A DNA stretch of 64,000 nucleotides. Origin: Litoreibacter halocynthiae. GTDB taxonomy: Bacteria > Pseudomonadota > Alphaproteobacteria > Rhodobacterales > Rhodobacteraceae. Position numbers and translations under genes: made by a program. The first letter of the stretch is position 1; each line of letters opens with the position of its first letter. The notes beneath the pieces are model-generated. The model saw only the letters and a list, made by a program, of their open reading frames with translations, ran no database searches and was not told the DNA's origin. Below are positions 9,539-18,322 of the stretch, piece after piece. Location: positions 646,345 to 710,344 of the forward strand of contig NZ_SOBH01000003.1 of the NCBI RefSeq assembly GCF_004365635.1, read 5' to 3'.

Positions 9539-10204
9539 TTATTTCAGGATTTCGATCATTTCGGAGTAGCCGCGTGATGTGGCGTGTTGCAGCGGTGTGA
9601 CCCCATCGCGATCTCCGATGGATTTATCTGCACCTGCATCAACGAGGATTTGCACTGTCTTGATATGATCTGCGCCACCGTCGCCCAATACGACCGCTTC
9701 AATCAGCGCCGTCCATGCCAGATTATTGATATGATCCAGCGGCGCGCCACCTGCAACAAGACGCGCGACAACGTCGTGATGTCCAAGGTGGGCGGCGGCA
9801 ATAAGTGCTGTGCCGTCATAAACGCTGGTGATCAGGTCCGGCGCGTTCCCAAGTTCCATTGCCAGTGACACCATTTCGGGATCGTCCGCGACGGCTGCGA
9901 TGGTCAGCACGTCATAGACCTGATTTTCCAAGGCATTCATATCCGCGCCACCGTTTGCAAGTGCTGCAAGCGCATCATCATGTGATGCAAAGGCCGCGAT
10001 ATGAGTGGGCGTGCGCTGGGACCGGTCACGGATGCCCACATCAGCACCTGCTGCGATCAGACGGTTAATCTCATCAACGTCGCCTTGATGGGCGGCAAGA
10101 TGCAAACCTGTGTATGACGCGATGTCGGACGCGGACGGGGCAGTCTGTGCGTGCCCGGAACCGGCAGTGCCGAATGCCAAGGCGAGTAGGAGGGAGCGAA
10201 ACAT
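9539..10204 (-). CDS. exported ankyrin-repeat protein
   Basis: A 221-residue protein with a cleavable signal peptide (MFRSLLLALAFGTAGSGHAQ) followed by about five ankyrin repeats. Recurrent signatures include GLHLAAHQGDVDEINRLIAAGADV, TPTHIAAFASHDDALAALANGGAD and TPLQHATSRGYSEMIEIL. Ankyrin repeats mediate protein-protein contacts; here the location should be periplasmic. The ATG at 10204 has GAAAGG upstream and is preferred over one 15 bases earlier. It lies 54 bp downstream of the HbpS-like gene on the same strand, separated by a hairpin. The binding partner is unknown, but the HbpS-like neighbour is a natural candidate. Confidence 0.85.
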   Translation of the reverse strand: MFRSLLLALAFGTAGSGHAQTAPSASDIASYTGLHLAAHQGDVDEINRLIAAGADVGIRDRSQRTPTHIAAFASHDDALAALANGGADMNALENQVYDVLTIAAVADDPEMVSLAMELGNAPDLITSVYDGTALIAAAHLGHHDVVARLVAGGAPLDHINNLAWTALIEAVVLGDGGADHIKTVQILVDAGADKSIGDRDGVTPLQHATSRGYSEMIEILK

Positions 10205-10227
10205 GATGTTGCCTTTCAAGCGTGGGT

Positions 10228-10250
10228 GCCCGTCCCCAAAAGGGACGGGC
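10228..10250 (-). terminator. intercistronic stem-loop between HbpS-like and ankyrin genes
   Basis: GCCCGTCCC pairs with GGGACGGGC, a perfect 9 bp stem around a five-base loop CAAAA. There is no clear U-run after it on the minus strand. It could be a weak terminator, an attenuator, or an mRNA-processing or stability element that sets different levels of the two periplasmic proteins. Confidence 0.6.
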
Positions 10251-10258
10251 CAGCCGGG

Positions 10259-10741
10259 TTATTCGGCGCCGATTGCGTCAAGACCTGCACGGGCGCACGT
10301 CTCGTCGATAGCACCTGACGGTGCGCCACCGACACCGATGCCACCAACCAATGCGCCACCAATCCGGATGGGCAGACCACCAGCCTGAATGACCAGGCGG
10401 CTGTCCATATCGCGCAGTCCACCGTTTTCCGGGTTGCTGCCGATGAAGCCCGCAAGACCTGCCGTGTCACGACCCATGCTGGCGGATGTGAACGCTTTGC
10501 CTGTGCTGGAGCCGACAGTATGCGGGCCTGCGTTGTCCGCGCGCAAATGCACTTTGGTCACACCGCTGCGCGCAACGATTGCGACGCTGACGTTGTGGCC
10601 TTCGGTAGAGCACGCGGCGACGGCGGTTTGGGCGGCTGTGGTCGCCATATCGAGCGGCAGGTAAGGCGCTGTGGGCAGGTCTTCGGCGAAGGCCGCGATG
10701 GGTGTCAGGAGGGCAGTCGCAAGAGCAATAGAACGGATCAT
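10259..10741 (-). CDS. exported HbpS/GlcG-family (DUF336) protein
   Basis: A 160-residue protein with signal peptide (MIRSIALATALLTPIAAFA). The HbpS/GlcG fold is recognisable from VAIVARSGVTKVHLRADNAG, SMGRDT and the conserved tail GGLPIRIGGALVGGIGVGGA. Relatives include extracellular haem-binding HbpS of Streptomyces, which works with a sensor kinase, and GlcG. A longer upstream frame is possible, but the ATG at 10741 begins the signal peptide. It lies 106 bp downstream of a two-component pair on the same strand, reminiscent of HbpS-SenS-SenR. Haem binding here is inference. Confidence 0.85.
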   Translation of the reverse strand: MIRSIALATALLTPIAAFAEDLPTAPYLPLDMATTAAQTAVAACSTEGHNVSVAIVARSGVTKVHLRADNAGPHTVGSSTGKAFTSASMGRDTAGLAGFIGSNPENGGLRDMDSRLVIQAGGLPIRIGGALVGGIGVGGAPSGAIDETCARAGLDAIGAE

Positions 10742-10847
10742 TGTGTGTTTCCTTTTGTTGAACTGATGCTCTGTTTCTAATTCGCCGCTGTGATCGGCGA
10801 TATTCGTAGCATCCGCAAAGGTGTCCGTAGTTCTACTGATCCGCCCG

Positions 10848-11453
10848 TCAGTATGCCTGCGCATCCAGCCAAAACCGCGTGAGTTCCGCCGCTGAAGACG
10901 TGCCCGCTTTGGCTGCAATCGCTGCGCGGTGACTTTCAACCGTGCGCGGCGACAGGGTCAGCGCATCAGCGATTTGCTTGGTGGTCAGCCCCTTTGCAAT
11001 CATTTCAAGGACTTCTTTTTCCCGCGCGGACAGCTGCTGCACCACCGCCACGGCCTCTGCGCGTTCTGCCGAGGCCTGTTGTTGTGTTTCAAGCTCTGCA
11101 TGACCCTTCTGGATCGCGTCGATCAGGTCCTGTTCGTCTACGGGTTTGCTCAGAAAATCTATCGCGCCATTGCGAAATGCTCGCCTGCACGCCTCGATAT
11201 CGCCGTGTCCGCTGATTATCACCGTGGGCCATGACACACCTTGATCGGTTAGCTTTTCTTGAAGTTTCAGACCCGAAATCGCGGGCATCCGGATATCGAG
11301 GATCAGACAGCCCGGCATCAGGTCTGCCGCCTGTGCCAGGAATGTCTCGGGGGACGCAAAGCTGCGCACATTCAGCCCGACGGTGTCCAACAGAAGGCTC
11401 AGCGCATTGCGCACCGCCTCATCATCATCAACGAGGTAGACGTGGTTGGTCAT
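10848..11453 (-). CDS. FixJ/NarL-type response regulator
   Basis: A 201-residue two-domain regulator. The receiver domain occupies residues 1-120, with acidic pocket DDD at 9-11, phosphoacceptor Asp53 in LILDIRMP, and the signalling Lys in LSKPVDEQ. The LuxR-type helix-turn-helix is at about 140-195 (LSAREKEVLEMIAKGLTTKQIADAL). The ATG overlaps the stop of the upstream histidine kinase by 4 bp, so the two form a cognate pair. Likely targets are the adjacent HbpS-like and ankyrin genes, which are not otherwise explained. Confidence 0.93.
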   Translation of the reverse strand: MTNHVYLVDDDEAVRNALSLLLDTVGLNVRSFASPETFLAQAADLMPGCLILDIRMPAISGLKLQEKLTDQGVSWPTVIISGHGDIEACRRAFRNGAIDFLSKPVDEQDLIDAIQKGHAELETQQQASAERAEAVAVVQQLSAREKEVLEMIAKGLTTKQIADALTLSPRTVESHRAAIAAKAGTSSAAELTRFWLDAQAY

Positions 11454-12970
11454 GGTGCCCCCGCCTTGTTTGAGAGCGGCAGGGACAAACGGAACGTGGT
11501 CTGGGCGGTGTCGTCCAGCAGCATGATATCCCCGTCCATTTCCTCAACCAGCCTATGACACAATGCGAGGCCAAGCCCGGTTCCGTCCGGTTTGCCTGTC
11601 ACGAATGGTTCAAAGATGCGGGGCTTGAGGTGGTCAGGCACCCCCGGGCCAGTGTCACTGACATCCAGAATGACCGAAGGACCATCGACATGCGTGCTGA
11701 TAGTGACCTTTGCCGCGTCCGAGGCATCAAGCGCGTTGCGCACCAGATTAAACACAACCTGTTCCAACTCGACCGGATCGGCGTCAATAAACAGGGGAGC
11801 CTTATGCAACGATAGAGTAATGGCAGCCCCATTGGTCTTGGCCTCTAGTGCCAGCAGTTTCTGAACGCTTTGGGCGGCTTCATGGACAGAACAGGTTTCA
11901 GATGGCGCACGGTTTGGCTTGCTCCAACGTCTGAGGCGATCAAGAATATTCGCTGCACGTTGTGCTTGGGATACGGTGTCGTCCAAAACTGCGCCAAGAC
12001 GTTCAACATCACCGCGCCGTGCCATATGGCGACCGGCCTGCGCTTGGCTGAGGATCGCGGTCAAGGGTTGCGCCAGTTCATGCGCCATCCCGCTGGCCAT
12101 TTCACCCATCGCATTGACGCGGGAGGCATGGGCGAGCCGCGTTTCTTGGGCGCTGAGTTTGGCGCGGTTCTCAGCGTCTTTGGTGCGCATGCGTTGTTTG
12201 AAACCGAAGGCAGACAGCAAAAAGAGCGCCGTGACCAGCGCCATGACAGAGAGCACTTTCCCGACCGGCAAGAGATCAGACAGCCCGATGGCCAAAGAAG
12301 TTTCGAAGACTAAAGGTTGTGACACACTACCAAGTGGCTTGGAAAACCCGGTCTCAACTGATGAAAGTTGCCCGACCAACGGGGTTTGCCCGTCCGGTGT
12401 TGCAAGTCGCAATGAAGTTGATGACGCGTCCCAAAACGGATCATCCGTGGCAATCAGCGCACGCGCGTCAACTACCAGCGCCAAAGCGTGCTGCGCCGCG
12501 TTAGAATTGGGCGAGCGCTTCACAAGCAGGTAGTGATCCGGCAGGTCTGGCATTTGGCCTATTTGCAACGTCCCTGCGGAGTGCCGCGCCAATTCCACAA
12601 CGAGTTCCCTTGCCCGAGTTGACAGTCCGGGCGGCGTTTCAATCGTCGGTTGGGACTGGTTATATGGAACGACATTCACCGAGGTAACACGTGGATAGAA
12701 GCGCGTGATCGTTGCGGCGACATCCAACAACAAATCCTGTCTCTCGATTCCACCGGCCACAAAGATCGCTGACAACGATGTCAAATGCGCATCATGCTGA
12801 TCTGCCCGTTGGGACGCCAAGCGATGCAGCGTTGCACTTTTGACCGTAAGTTCACGCACCAAATTTTGCCGTTCAAAAAAGGCCGCTCCGCTAAGCGCAA
12901 GCATGACGGTAAACGCCCATAGCACAGCGTTGCGCCAGAAACTATTTGAGTATGAGACCGCCATTCGCAT
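11450..12970 (-). CDS. membrane sensor histidine kinase
   Basis: A 506-residue kinase. The N-terminal membrane helix is at about 14-32, followed by a periplasmic sensor region of roughly 200 residues, a second helix at about 238-257, a DHp domain with phosphoacceptor His297 (MAHELAQPLTAIL), and a HATPase domain with N-box (FNLVRNALDAS), DTGPGVP and GTGLGLALC. It is coupled to the response regulator by a 4 bp overlap. The periplasmic domain has no family I can name. Ligand recognition may involve the secreted HbpS-like protein encoded downstream. Confidence 0.93.
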   Translation of the reverse strand: MRMAVSYSNSFWRNAVLWAFTVMLALSGAAFFERQNLVRELTVKSATLHRLASQRADQHDAHLTSLSAIFVAGGIERQDLLLDVAATITRFYPRVTSVNVVPYNQSQPTIETPPGLSTRARELVVELARHSAGTLQIGQMPDLPDHYLLVKRSPNSNAAQHALALVVDARALIATDDPFWDASSTSLRLATPDGQTPLVGQLSSVETGFSKPLGSVSQPLVFETSLAIGLSDLLPVGKVLSVMALVTALFLLSAFGFKQRMRTKDAENRAKLSAQETRLAHASRVNAMGEMASGMAHELAQPLTAILSQAQAGRHMARRGDVERLGAVLDDTVSQAQRAANILDRLRRWSKPNRAPSETCSVHEAAQSVQKLLALEAKTNGAAITLSLHKAPLFIDADPVELEQVVFNLVRNALDASDAAKVTISTHVDGPSVILDVSDTGPGVPDHLKPRIFEPFVTGKPDGTGLGLALCHRLVEEMDGDIMLLDDTAQTTFRLSLPLSNKAGAP

Positions 12971-13278
12971 TCATCGCAGGTGCGTGCGCAAACTCCAATC
13001 CGTATTTCTACGGTTATGAGTCCACTGCCATAACGCCCGCCTGAGAGCGGTCACATGCCGATGCTGGGTCAGTGTCGACAGAGAACCCAAGGCAGGGGTG
13101 ACCAAATCTTGCTGCGTGCGCTCGCAGTTGTCTGACGTCAGCGCCAATGGGTCTAGACCTTTGCCGACAGACAGATCTGTGTCCTCCATTCGGGGGATGC
13201 TAGACTTGCTATTCGATTTCGGTCAGGCTTTTCGCGTCACGCCGATGGATCGTGACGACTGCCCGAAAGGTACAACGC
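12971..13278. other. divergent intergenic region
   Basis: About 308 bases between the divergent kinase gene and the ammonia-lyase-like operon. It must contain promoters for both. A 72-codon minus-strand frame ends just before the kinase start, but it lacks a ribosome site or recognisable sequence. GAAAGG at 13265-13270 is the ribosome site of the plus-strand gene. No clear operator or promoter motif was recognised. Confidence 0.5.
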
Positions 13279-14328
13279 ATGCGTGAGAGTTTCGAAAATC
13301 CGTATTATCAAACTGGTCTTAACGGGCTGAAATTGATGCCAAAAGACGACGCGACGCATGTATCCGCTTTGTTGTCAAAATGCCCAAGGCATTCTGCCAC
13401 CCCCTTGATCGAGATGCCGGAATTGGCACGACATATCGGCGTCGCGCGTTTGCACGTGAAAGACGAAAGCAATCGTATGGGGCTGGGCAGTTTCAAAGCC
13501 CTTGGCGCGGCCTATGCCATCGCATGTGAAGCCGCCGGTCGCGTGGTTGCGGATCGTTGGAGTACCGCATTGTCAGGCGAAGTTTTTATAACGGCAAGTG
13601 CAGGTAACCACGGGTTGTCTGTGGCTGCCGGTGCGCGGCTTTTTGGTGCCAAGGCGATCATATTTCTGGCAGAAACCGTCCCGGAACCGTTTGCTGACAG
13701 ACTGCGCGCCATCGGAGCGGATGTGGTTCGGTCTGGTGCCACTTACGAAGACAGTCTTGTCGCGGCACAGACGAGTGCAGATGAGGGGCACGGCACATTA
13801 TTGTCTGACGGATCGTGGCCGGACTACACGGCACTGCCGTCACGTGTCATGGAGGGGTATCTGCAGCTTGCCGTTGAAGTCGCGGAGCAAATCGCAGAAC
13901 CGCCTACTCACATATTCTTGCAAGCAGGCGTCGGAGGTCTGGCCGCTGCAGTTGCGGCCTATAGTCGATCCGTCTGGGGCAGTGCACCGGTAATCGTGGT
14001 TGTCGAACCAGATGCTGCGCCTGCATTGATCGAAAGCATGCGGGCGGGTGCGGTTGTCGAAACGACGGGCCCTGTGTCGGACATGGGGCGGCTTGATTGC
14101 AAAACGCCATCAATGGTCGCGCTGGCAGGTTTGGCGCGCGACGCTAATGTTTTTATGACCATAACGGAGGAAGATGCGGCGCAGGCCGTGGGCGTATTGG
14201 CAAGTCATGGACTGACCACCACGCCCTCAGGAGGGGCGGGTTTTGCAGCGGCTTTGATCGGGTTTGCGGGGATGGAGGCGGACGCACGCGTTTTGGTGAT
14301 CCTGAGCGAGGGCGCAGAGGATGCATGA
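13279..14328 (+). CDS. PLP-dependent lyase, diaminopropionate ammonia-lyase-like
   Basis: A 349-residue fold-type II PLP enzyme. The lysine that should bind PLP lies in ESNRMGLGSFKALGAAYA. ASAGNHGLSVA is the phosphate-side motif, QAGVGGLAAAV the glycine loop and PSGGAGFAA the C-terminal block. The KDES..GLGSFK pattern is characteristic of diaminopropionate ammonia-lyase (YgeX), which makes pyruvate and ammonia from 2,3-diaminopropionate. EutB-like dehydratases of ectoine clusters are more distant alternatives. I chose the ATG at 13279, preceded by GAAAGG, over one at 13252. It overlaps the next gene by 8 bp. Confidence 0.8.
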   Translation: MRESFENPYYQTGLNGLKLMPKDDATHVSALLSKCPRHSATPLIEMPELARHIGVARLHVKDESNRMGLGSFKALGAAYAIACEAAGRVVADRWSTALSGEVFITASAGNHGLSVAAGARLFGAKAIIFLAETVPEPFADRLRAIGADVVRSGATYEDSLVAAQTSADEGHGTLLSDGSWPDYTALPSRVMEGYLQLAVEVAEQIAEPPTHIFLQAGVGGLAAAVAAYSRSVWGSAPVIVVVEPDAAPALIESMRAGAVVETTGPVSDMGRLDCKTPSMVALAGLARDANVFMTITEEDAAQAVGVLASHGLTTTPSGGAGFAAALIGFAGMEADARVLVILSEGAEDA

Positions 14329-15484
14329 ACCTGCGCCTCTTTTTTCGAGCGAGGAGTATCGCGGGCGGGTCTCGCGCCTACAGGACGGCTTGAAAACTGC
14401 GCAGATGGACGGTTTGTTGCTGACCACACCCGCCGACATCTTCTACGTCACAGGTTTTTTGACGCGGTTTTGGGAAAGCCCGGCACGCCCTTGGTTTGTT
14501 TTGATCCCCGCGACAGGCGACCCAGTTGCGATTATTCCTGCTATCGGCGCAGCACTAATGGGGCAAGGCTGGGTGAAAGACATTCGCACATGGGATGCGC
14601 CCGACCCCGTAGATGATGGCGTTTCGTTGTTGGCAGATGCCATTTTTGAAGCAATCCCGACCAACGGGGCTCTTGGGGTTCCGATGGGATTAGAAACCCA
14701 TCTACGCATGCCGATGGCCGATTACAGGCGCATCGTTGACCGCATCAAGCCGCGCCGCATCATGGATGCCACTGCAATCGTGCAGCGTGTCCGTGAGATT
14801 AAGTCTGATGCCGAGATTGCCAAGATCAAAACGACTTGTGCAATTGCAGATCGGGTCTTTGCTCGGGTGCCAGAGTTTGCGTCCTGCGGTCGCCCGCTTG
14901 ATCAGGTTTTTCGCGACTTCCAGATTGCATTGCTGCAAGAGGGCGCCGATTGGGTCAGCTACGTAGCGGGTGGCGCGGGGCAAGATGGATATGGTGATGT
15001 AATTTCACCGGCCACGGCACGGCCTTTGGCCAAAGGGGATATCTTGATGTTGGATACGGGGGCGGTACGGGACGGTTATTTTTGCGACTTTGACCGCAAT
15101 TATTCTATTGGCGCACCGTCCTCCACAGTCCAACGCGTGCAGGACGCCTTATATTCTGCCACGGACCTTGCCCTTGAAACGCTGCGGCCGGGTATGACAG
15201 CCGCTGATCTATATAATACTTTGACGAACGCGTTGCGCAGTGCGGGTTTAACGCCAGGTGGTGGGCGGTTCGGGCACGGTTTGGGCATCACACTTACAGA
15301 ATGGCCATCGCTTACCGCAAAGGACACTACTCCACTGCGAGAGGGAATGGTTTTGACGCTCGAACCCGGTGCCGAGGTTTCGGCTGGGAAATTTCTGGTT
15401 CACGAGGAGAACATCGTTCTGCGCGCGAACGGTCCCGAATTGCTTTCTAAACGCGCGCCCAAAGACCTCCCAAGGATCGCATGA
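14321..15484 (+). CDS. M24-family metallohydrolase (Xaa-Pro peptidase/ectoine hydrolase-like)
   Basis: A 387-residue pita-bread enzyme with a creatinase-like N-terminal domain (about 10-150) and an M24 catalytic domain. Dimetal ligands are visible in order: Asp in MLDTGAV, Asp in CDFDRN, His in GHGLGI, Glu in TLEPGAE and Glu in HEENIV. Relatives include Xaa-Pro aminopeptidase, creatinase and DoeA ectoine hydrolase; the substrate cannot be decided by reading. It is coupled to both neighbours by overlapping start and stop codons, so it likely supplies or consumes the same amino compound as the PLP lyase. Confidence 0.85.
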   Translation: MHEPAPLFSSEEYRGRVSRLQDGLKTAQMDGLLLTTPADIFYVTGFLTRFWESPARPWFVLIPATGDPVAIIPAIGAALMGQGWVKDIRTWDAPDPVDDGVSLLADAIFEAIPTNGALGVPMGLETHLRMPMADYRRIVDRIKPRRIMDATAIVQRVREIKSDAEIAKIKTTCAIADRVFARVPEFASCGRPLDQVFRDFQIALLQEGADWVSYVAGGAGQDGYGDVISPATARPLAKGDILMLDTGAVRDGYFCDFDRNYSIGAPSSTVQRVQDALYSATDLALETLRPGMTAADLYNTLTNALRSAGLTPGGGRFGHGLGITLTEWPSLTAKDTTPLREGMVLTLEPGAEVSAGKFLVHEENIVLRANGPELLSKRAPKDLPRIA

Positions 15485-16230
15485 TGGATCAGTTTCCGTA
15501 TCAACTGACGGGTTCCATCGGACGCACCGCGACACTGGGGTTGGTGGTTTTGCAAGTCGATGAAACCATTGAACAGGATTTTCGCCGGTTGTTTGCGGGC
15601 CCCGAAGTTGCCGTCTATGTCAGCCGAATTCCTTCGGGCTCCAACCTGACCCCAAACACGATTGCGCAAATGGCGGTTGATCTGCCGCAGGCCGTATCGC
15701 TTTTGCCACCCGCAGCACAGTTTGACGTCATTGGATACGCCTGCACGTCTGGCACAACACTGATTGGGGCGGACAAGGTCGCGTCGTTGGTTAGGGAACA
15801 CGCGAACACAAAGGCGGTAACAAACCCGCTTAGTGCCGCCATCGCAGCGTTCAAATCGCTTGACGTTCGATCAATCGCAATCGTGTCGCCCTACATTGCT
15901 TCCATCGCAGCCCCAATTCGAACCGCATTTCAAAACGCCGGCTTTGATGTTCCGGCGACGGTGTCTTTTGGCGAAGAGATTGAAGCCAATGTTGCACGAG
16001 TTGACCCCGCGTCTATTCATGCAGCCGCACTGAAAATCGGTAAGACTGCGGGCATTGATGCGGTTTTTCTTTCGTGCACCAATCTGCGAACGCTCGACAT
16101 TATAGACGATTTGGAACAACGCCTCGGGCGACACGTTGTAAGCAGCAATCAGGCTCTGGCTTGGCACATGGGCCAGATCGCCTCCGCGCCCCTTTCGCCG
16201 GATGCACCGGGGGCTCTTTGTCGATTATAG
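15481..16230 (+). CDS. Asp/Glu-racemase superfamily protein (maleate isomerase/EutA-like)
   Basis: A 249-residue protein of the maleate isomerase/arylmalonate decarboxylase group. The two catalytic cysteines of the family are present, Cys88 in YACTSGTT and Cys199 in LSCTNLRT. EutA of ectoine/hydroxyectoine utilisation clusters belongs to this group. The ATG overlaps the stop of the M24 gene by 4 bp. Together with a PLP lyase and an M24 hydrolase it resembles a reduced eut/doe-like set. The ectoine genes eutC, doeB and a TRAP or ABC transporter are absent here, so the substrate remains open. Confidence 0.8.
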   Translation: MMDQFPYQLTGSIGRTATLGLVVLQVDETIEQDFRRLFAGPEVAVYVSRIPSGSNLTPNTIAQMAVDLPQAVSLLPPAAQFDVIGYACTSGTTLIGADKVASLVREHANTKAVTNPLSAAIAAFKSLDVRSIAIVSPYIASIAAPIRTAFQNAGFDVPATVSFGEEIEANVARVDPASIHAAALKIGKTAGIDAVFLSCTNLRTLDIIDDLEQRLGRHVVSSNQALAWHMGQIASAPLSPDAPGALCRL

Positions 16231-16551
16231 CCTGCTGGCCCAAAAGATTTTCAGATGCCAGATGATATTTTTCGCGTTCAGGCTCCCGTGTGATTACCAC
16301 TTAATTTCTGCGCTGATCCGACTGTGAATGTCACAATCTACCGACCTGACTGTTAGGTGGGCTGTAATACAAAGTGCGGCGAAGGTCCAATGCCTGCGCC
16401 TGCGTGCCGTAGATATCAGGCTGCAGCTTGGATTGTTTTTTAGGTGGTGGTGGCATTTGGCTGATCCCTAGCTGGCTGTAGGTCAGGTTGCTCATGACGC
16501 CCGACGGCGGTAACAATCGTGAGAGAAGCTGGTTGAGGAAGGGAACGCTTT
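16231..16551. other. intergenic region, no recognised gene
   Basis: 321 bases between the EutA-like gene and the MFS exporter. A minus-strand frame of 54 codons from an ATG at 16495 to 16331 contains a proline/lysine run (MPPPPKKQSK) and no known motif. It lacks a good ribosome site and is not called as a gene. GAGGAAGG ahead of 16552 is the exporter's ribosome site. Confidence 0.45.
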
Positions 16552-18186
16552 GTGCCGCAAAGTACATCCACACTGACGCTTTTTCGAAACCAAACTTTCC
16601 GGATGCTCTGGATCGCCGCCCTTGCCTCGAATTTCGGAGGGCTGGTGCAGGCGGTTGGGGCGGCGTGGATGATGACGTCGCTGACGGAGTCCCAAAGCAT
16701 GGTCGCGCTCGTCCAATCTTCTGTGACCCTGCCGATTATGATTTTCTCGTTACTGGCGGGGGTGTTTGCCGATAATTTCGACCGCCGCAAGGTTATGCTG
16801 ATCGCGCAGTCCTTCATGCTCATGGTGTCGATTATGCTTGCCTTTATGGCTTATGAGGGATGGCTGTCCCCTTGGCTGTTGTTGGGATTCACCTTCCTGA
16901 TCGGGTGCGGCACGGCCTTGCACAATCCGTCGTGGCAGGCATCCATGGGCGATATCGTGTCGCGTGAGGAATTGTCGGCGGCGGTTTCGCTCAACAGTAT
17001 GGGCTTCAACCTGATGCGCAGCATCGGGCCTGCCGCAGGGGGCGCGATTGTGGCGATTGCGGGGGCGGCTGCTGCGTTTACGGTGAATGCCCTCAGCTAT
17101 ATCGGCATCATCACCGCCCTATGGTTCTGGAAGCCGTCGACGCCGCAGCGGCGTTTGCCGCGTGAGCGAATGGGCAGCGCGTTTTTTGCGGGCCTGCGCT
17201 ATGTTGCGATGTCGCCCAACCTTATCAAAGTGATCTTTCGCGGCTTTCTGTTTGGCCTTTCCGCCATCGCGGTTTTGGCGCTATTGCCGCTGATCGTTCG
17301 AGAATTGCTACAGGGCGGGGCTTTTGTCTACGGTGTCTTGCTGGGTTGTTTTGGCGCTGGCGCTGTGGGCGGCGCGTTGATGAATGCCCGCCTTCGGGCA
17401 CGGTTTCAAAACGAGCGCATTACGCAGGCGGCGTTTCTTGCGTTTGCGGTCAGCAGCATCACGCTGGCGATGAGCCGTCACTATGTCTTTAGCGGGGCCG
17501 CATTGATGCTTGCAGGCGCAAGTTGGGTCATGGCGTTGTCACTGTTCAATGTCACCATTCAGCTGTCTACCCCGCGTTGGGTCGTCGGGCGGGCGATTGC
17601 ATTGTATCAGACCGGTGTCTTTGGCGGCATGGCGGGCGGGAGCTGGGCATGGGGTGTGGTGGCGGAGAACTTCGGCGCGGACCGTGCGATGCTTGGGGCG
17701 GCGGTCCTGCTGGTCATCGGAGCCTTGGCGGGGCTGAGCGTCCCGTTGCCGGATTCCGCCGACCTCAACCTTGATCCGCTGAACACGTTTACCGAGCCCT
17801 CCCTGCGGCTGGACCTGAGACAGCGCAGCGGGCCGATAATGGTCATGGTCGACTACGAAATTGCACAAGAGGACGTGAGCGAATTTCTGGCCGCGATGAA
17901 CGCGCGGCGGCGCATCAGAATTCGCGACGGGGCGCAGCAATGGGCGCTGCTGAGGGATCTTGAAAACCCCGATGTCTGGACCGAGACCTATCATGTCCCC
18001 ACATGGCTTGAATATGTACGTCACCACGAGCGTCGCACGCAGGCGGATGCTGAATCCTACGAACGGATTCTAAAACTACATCGCGGCAAGGAGCGGCCCA
18101 AGGTGCATCGCATGATCGAGCGGCAGGCGATTTCGCTGCGCGACGATACGCCGTTGAAGGATGCGCCTGAGAAAGTTGCTGAATAG
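16552..18186 (+). CDS. MFS transporter of the EntS/MFS_3 family with C-terminal extension
   Basis: A 544-residue protein with 12 predicted membrane helices over residues 1-405. The inter-helix motif DNFDRRKVM between helices 2 and 3 is characteristic of the major facilitator superfamily. A soluble tail of about 130 residues follows (VMVDYEIAQEDVSEFLAAM to the end), typical of the MFS_3 transmembrane secretion effector group. The tail resembles the small dimeric alpha-beta barrel fold. Translation starts at GTG with a GAGGAAGG ribosome site. It stands alone between two operons. Export of a siderophore or drug is the usual family role; the substrate here is unknown. Confidence 0.85.
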   Translation: MPQSTSTLTLFRNQTFRMLWIAALASNFGGLVQAVGAAWMMTSLTESQSMVALVQSSVTLPIMIFSLLAGVFADNFDRRKVMLIAQSFMLMVSIMLAFMAYEGWLSPWLLLGFTFLIGCGTALHNPSWQASMGDIVSREELSAAVSLNSMGFNLMRSIGPAAGGAIVAIAGAAAAFTVNALSYIGIITALWFWKPSTPQRRLPRERMGSAFFAGLRYVAMSPNLIKVIFRGFLFGLSAIAVLALLPLIVRELLQGGAFVYGVLLGCFGAGAVGGALMNARLRARFQNERITQAAFLAFAVSSITLAMSRHYVFSGAALMLAGASWVMALSLFNVTIQLSTPRWVVGRAIALYQTGVFGGMAGGSWAWGVVAENFGADRAMLGAAVLLVIGALAGLSVPLPDSADLNLDPLNTFTEPSLRLDLRQRSGPIMVMVDYEIAQEDVSEFLAAMNARRRIRIRDGAQQWALLRDLENPDVWTETYHVPTWLEYVRHHERRTQADAESYERILKLHRGKERPKVHRMIERQAISLRDDTPLKDAPEKVAE

Positions 18187-18322
18187 CGGGCTGAAAGCTG
18201 ACCAACATCAGAAAATTCAGCGTTCCAGCTTCTGTGAGGCGAGGTAATGATGGGCGCCCTTCAGTAAAATGATTGACGTACCTCAATTCAATTTCTATCG
18301 TGATGGGTAGGGGGAGTCGGAG

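Noticed and set aside
12971..13189. 72-codon minus-strand frame ending just before the kinase start
   Set aside because: No ribosome site, low-complexity residues and no family; it lies in a divergent promoter region.
18241..18284. Inverted repeat GAGGTA/TACCTC upstream of the xylA-operon regulator
   Set aside because: The arms are only 6 bases with a 32-base gap, which does not resemble a LacI operator.
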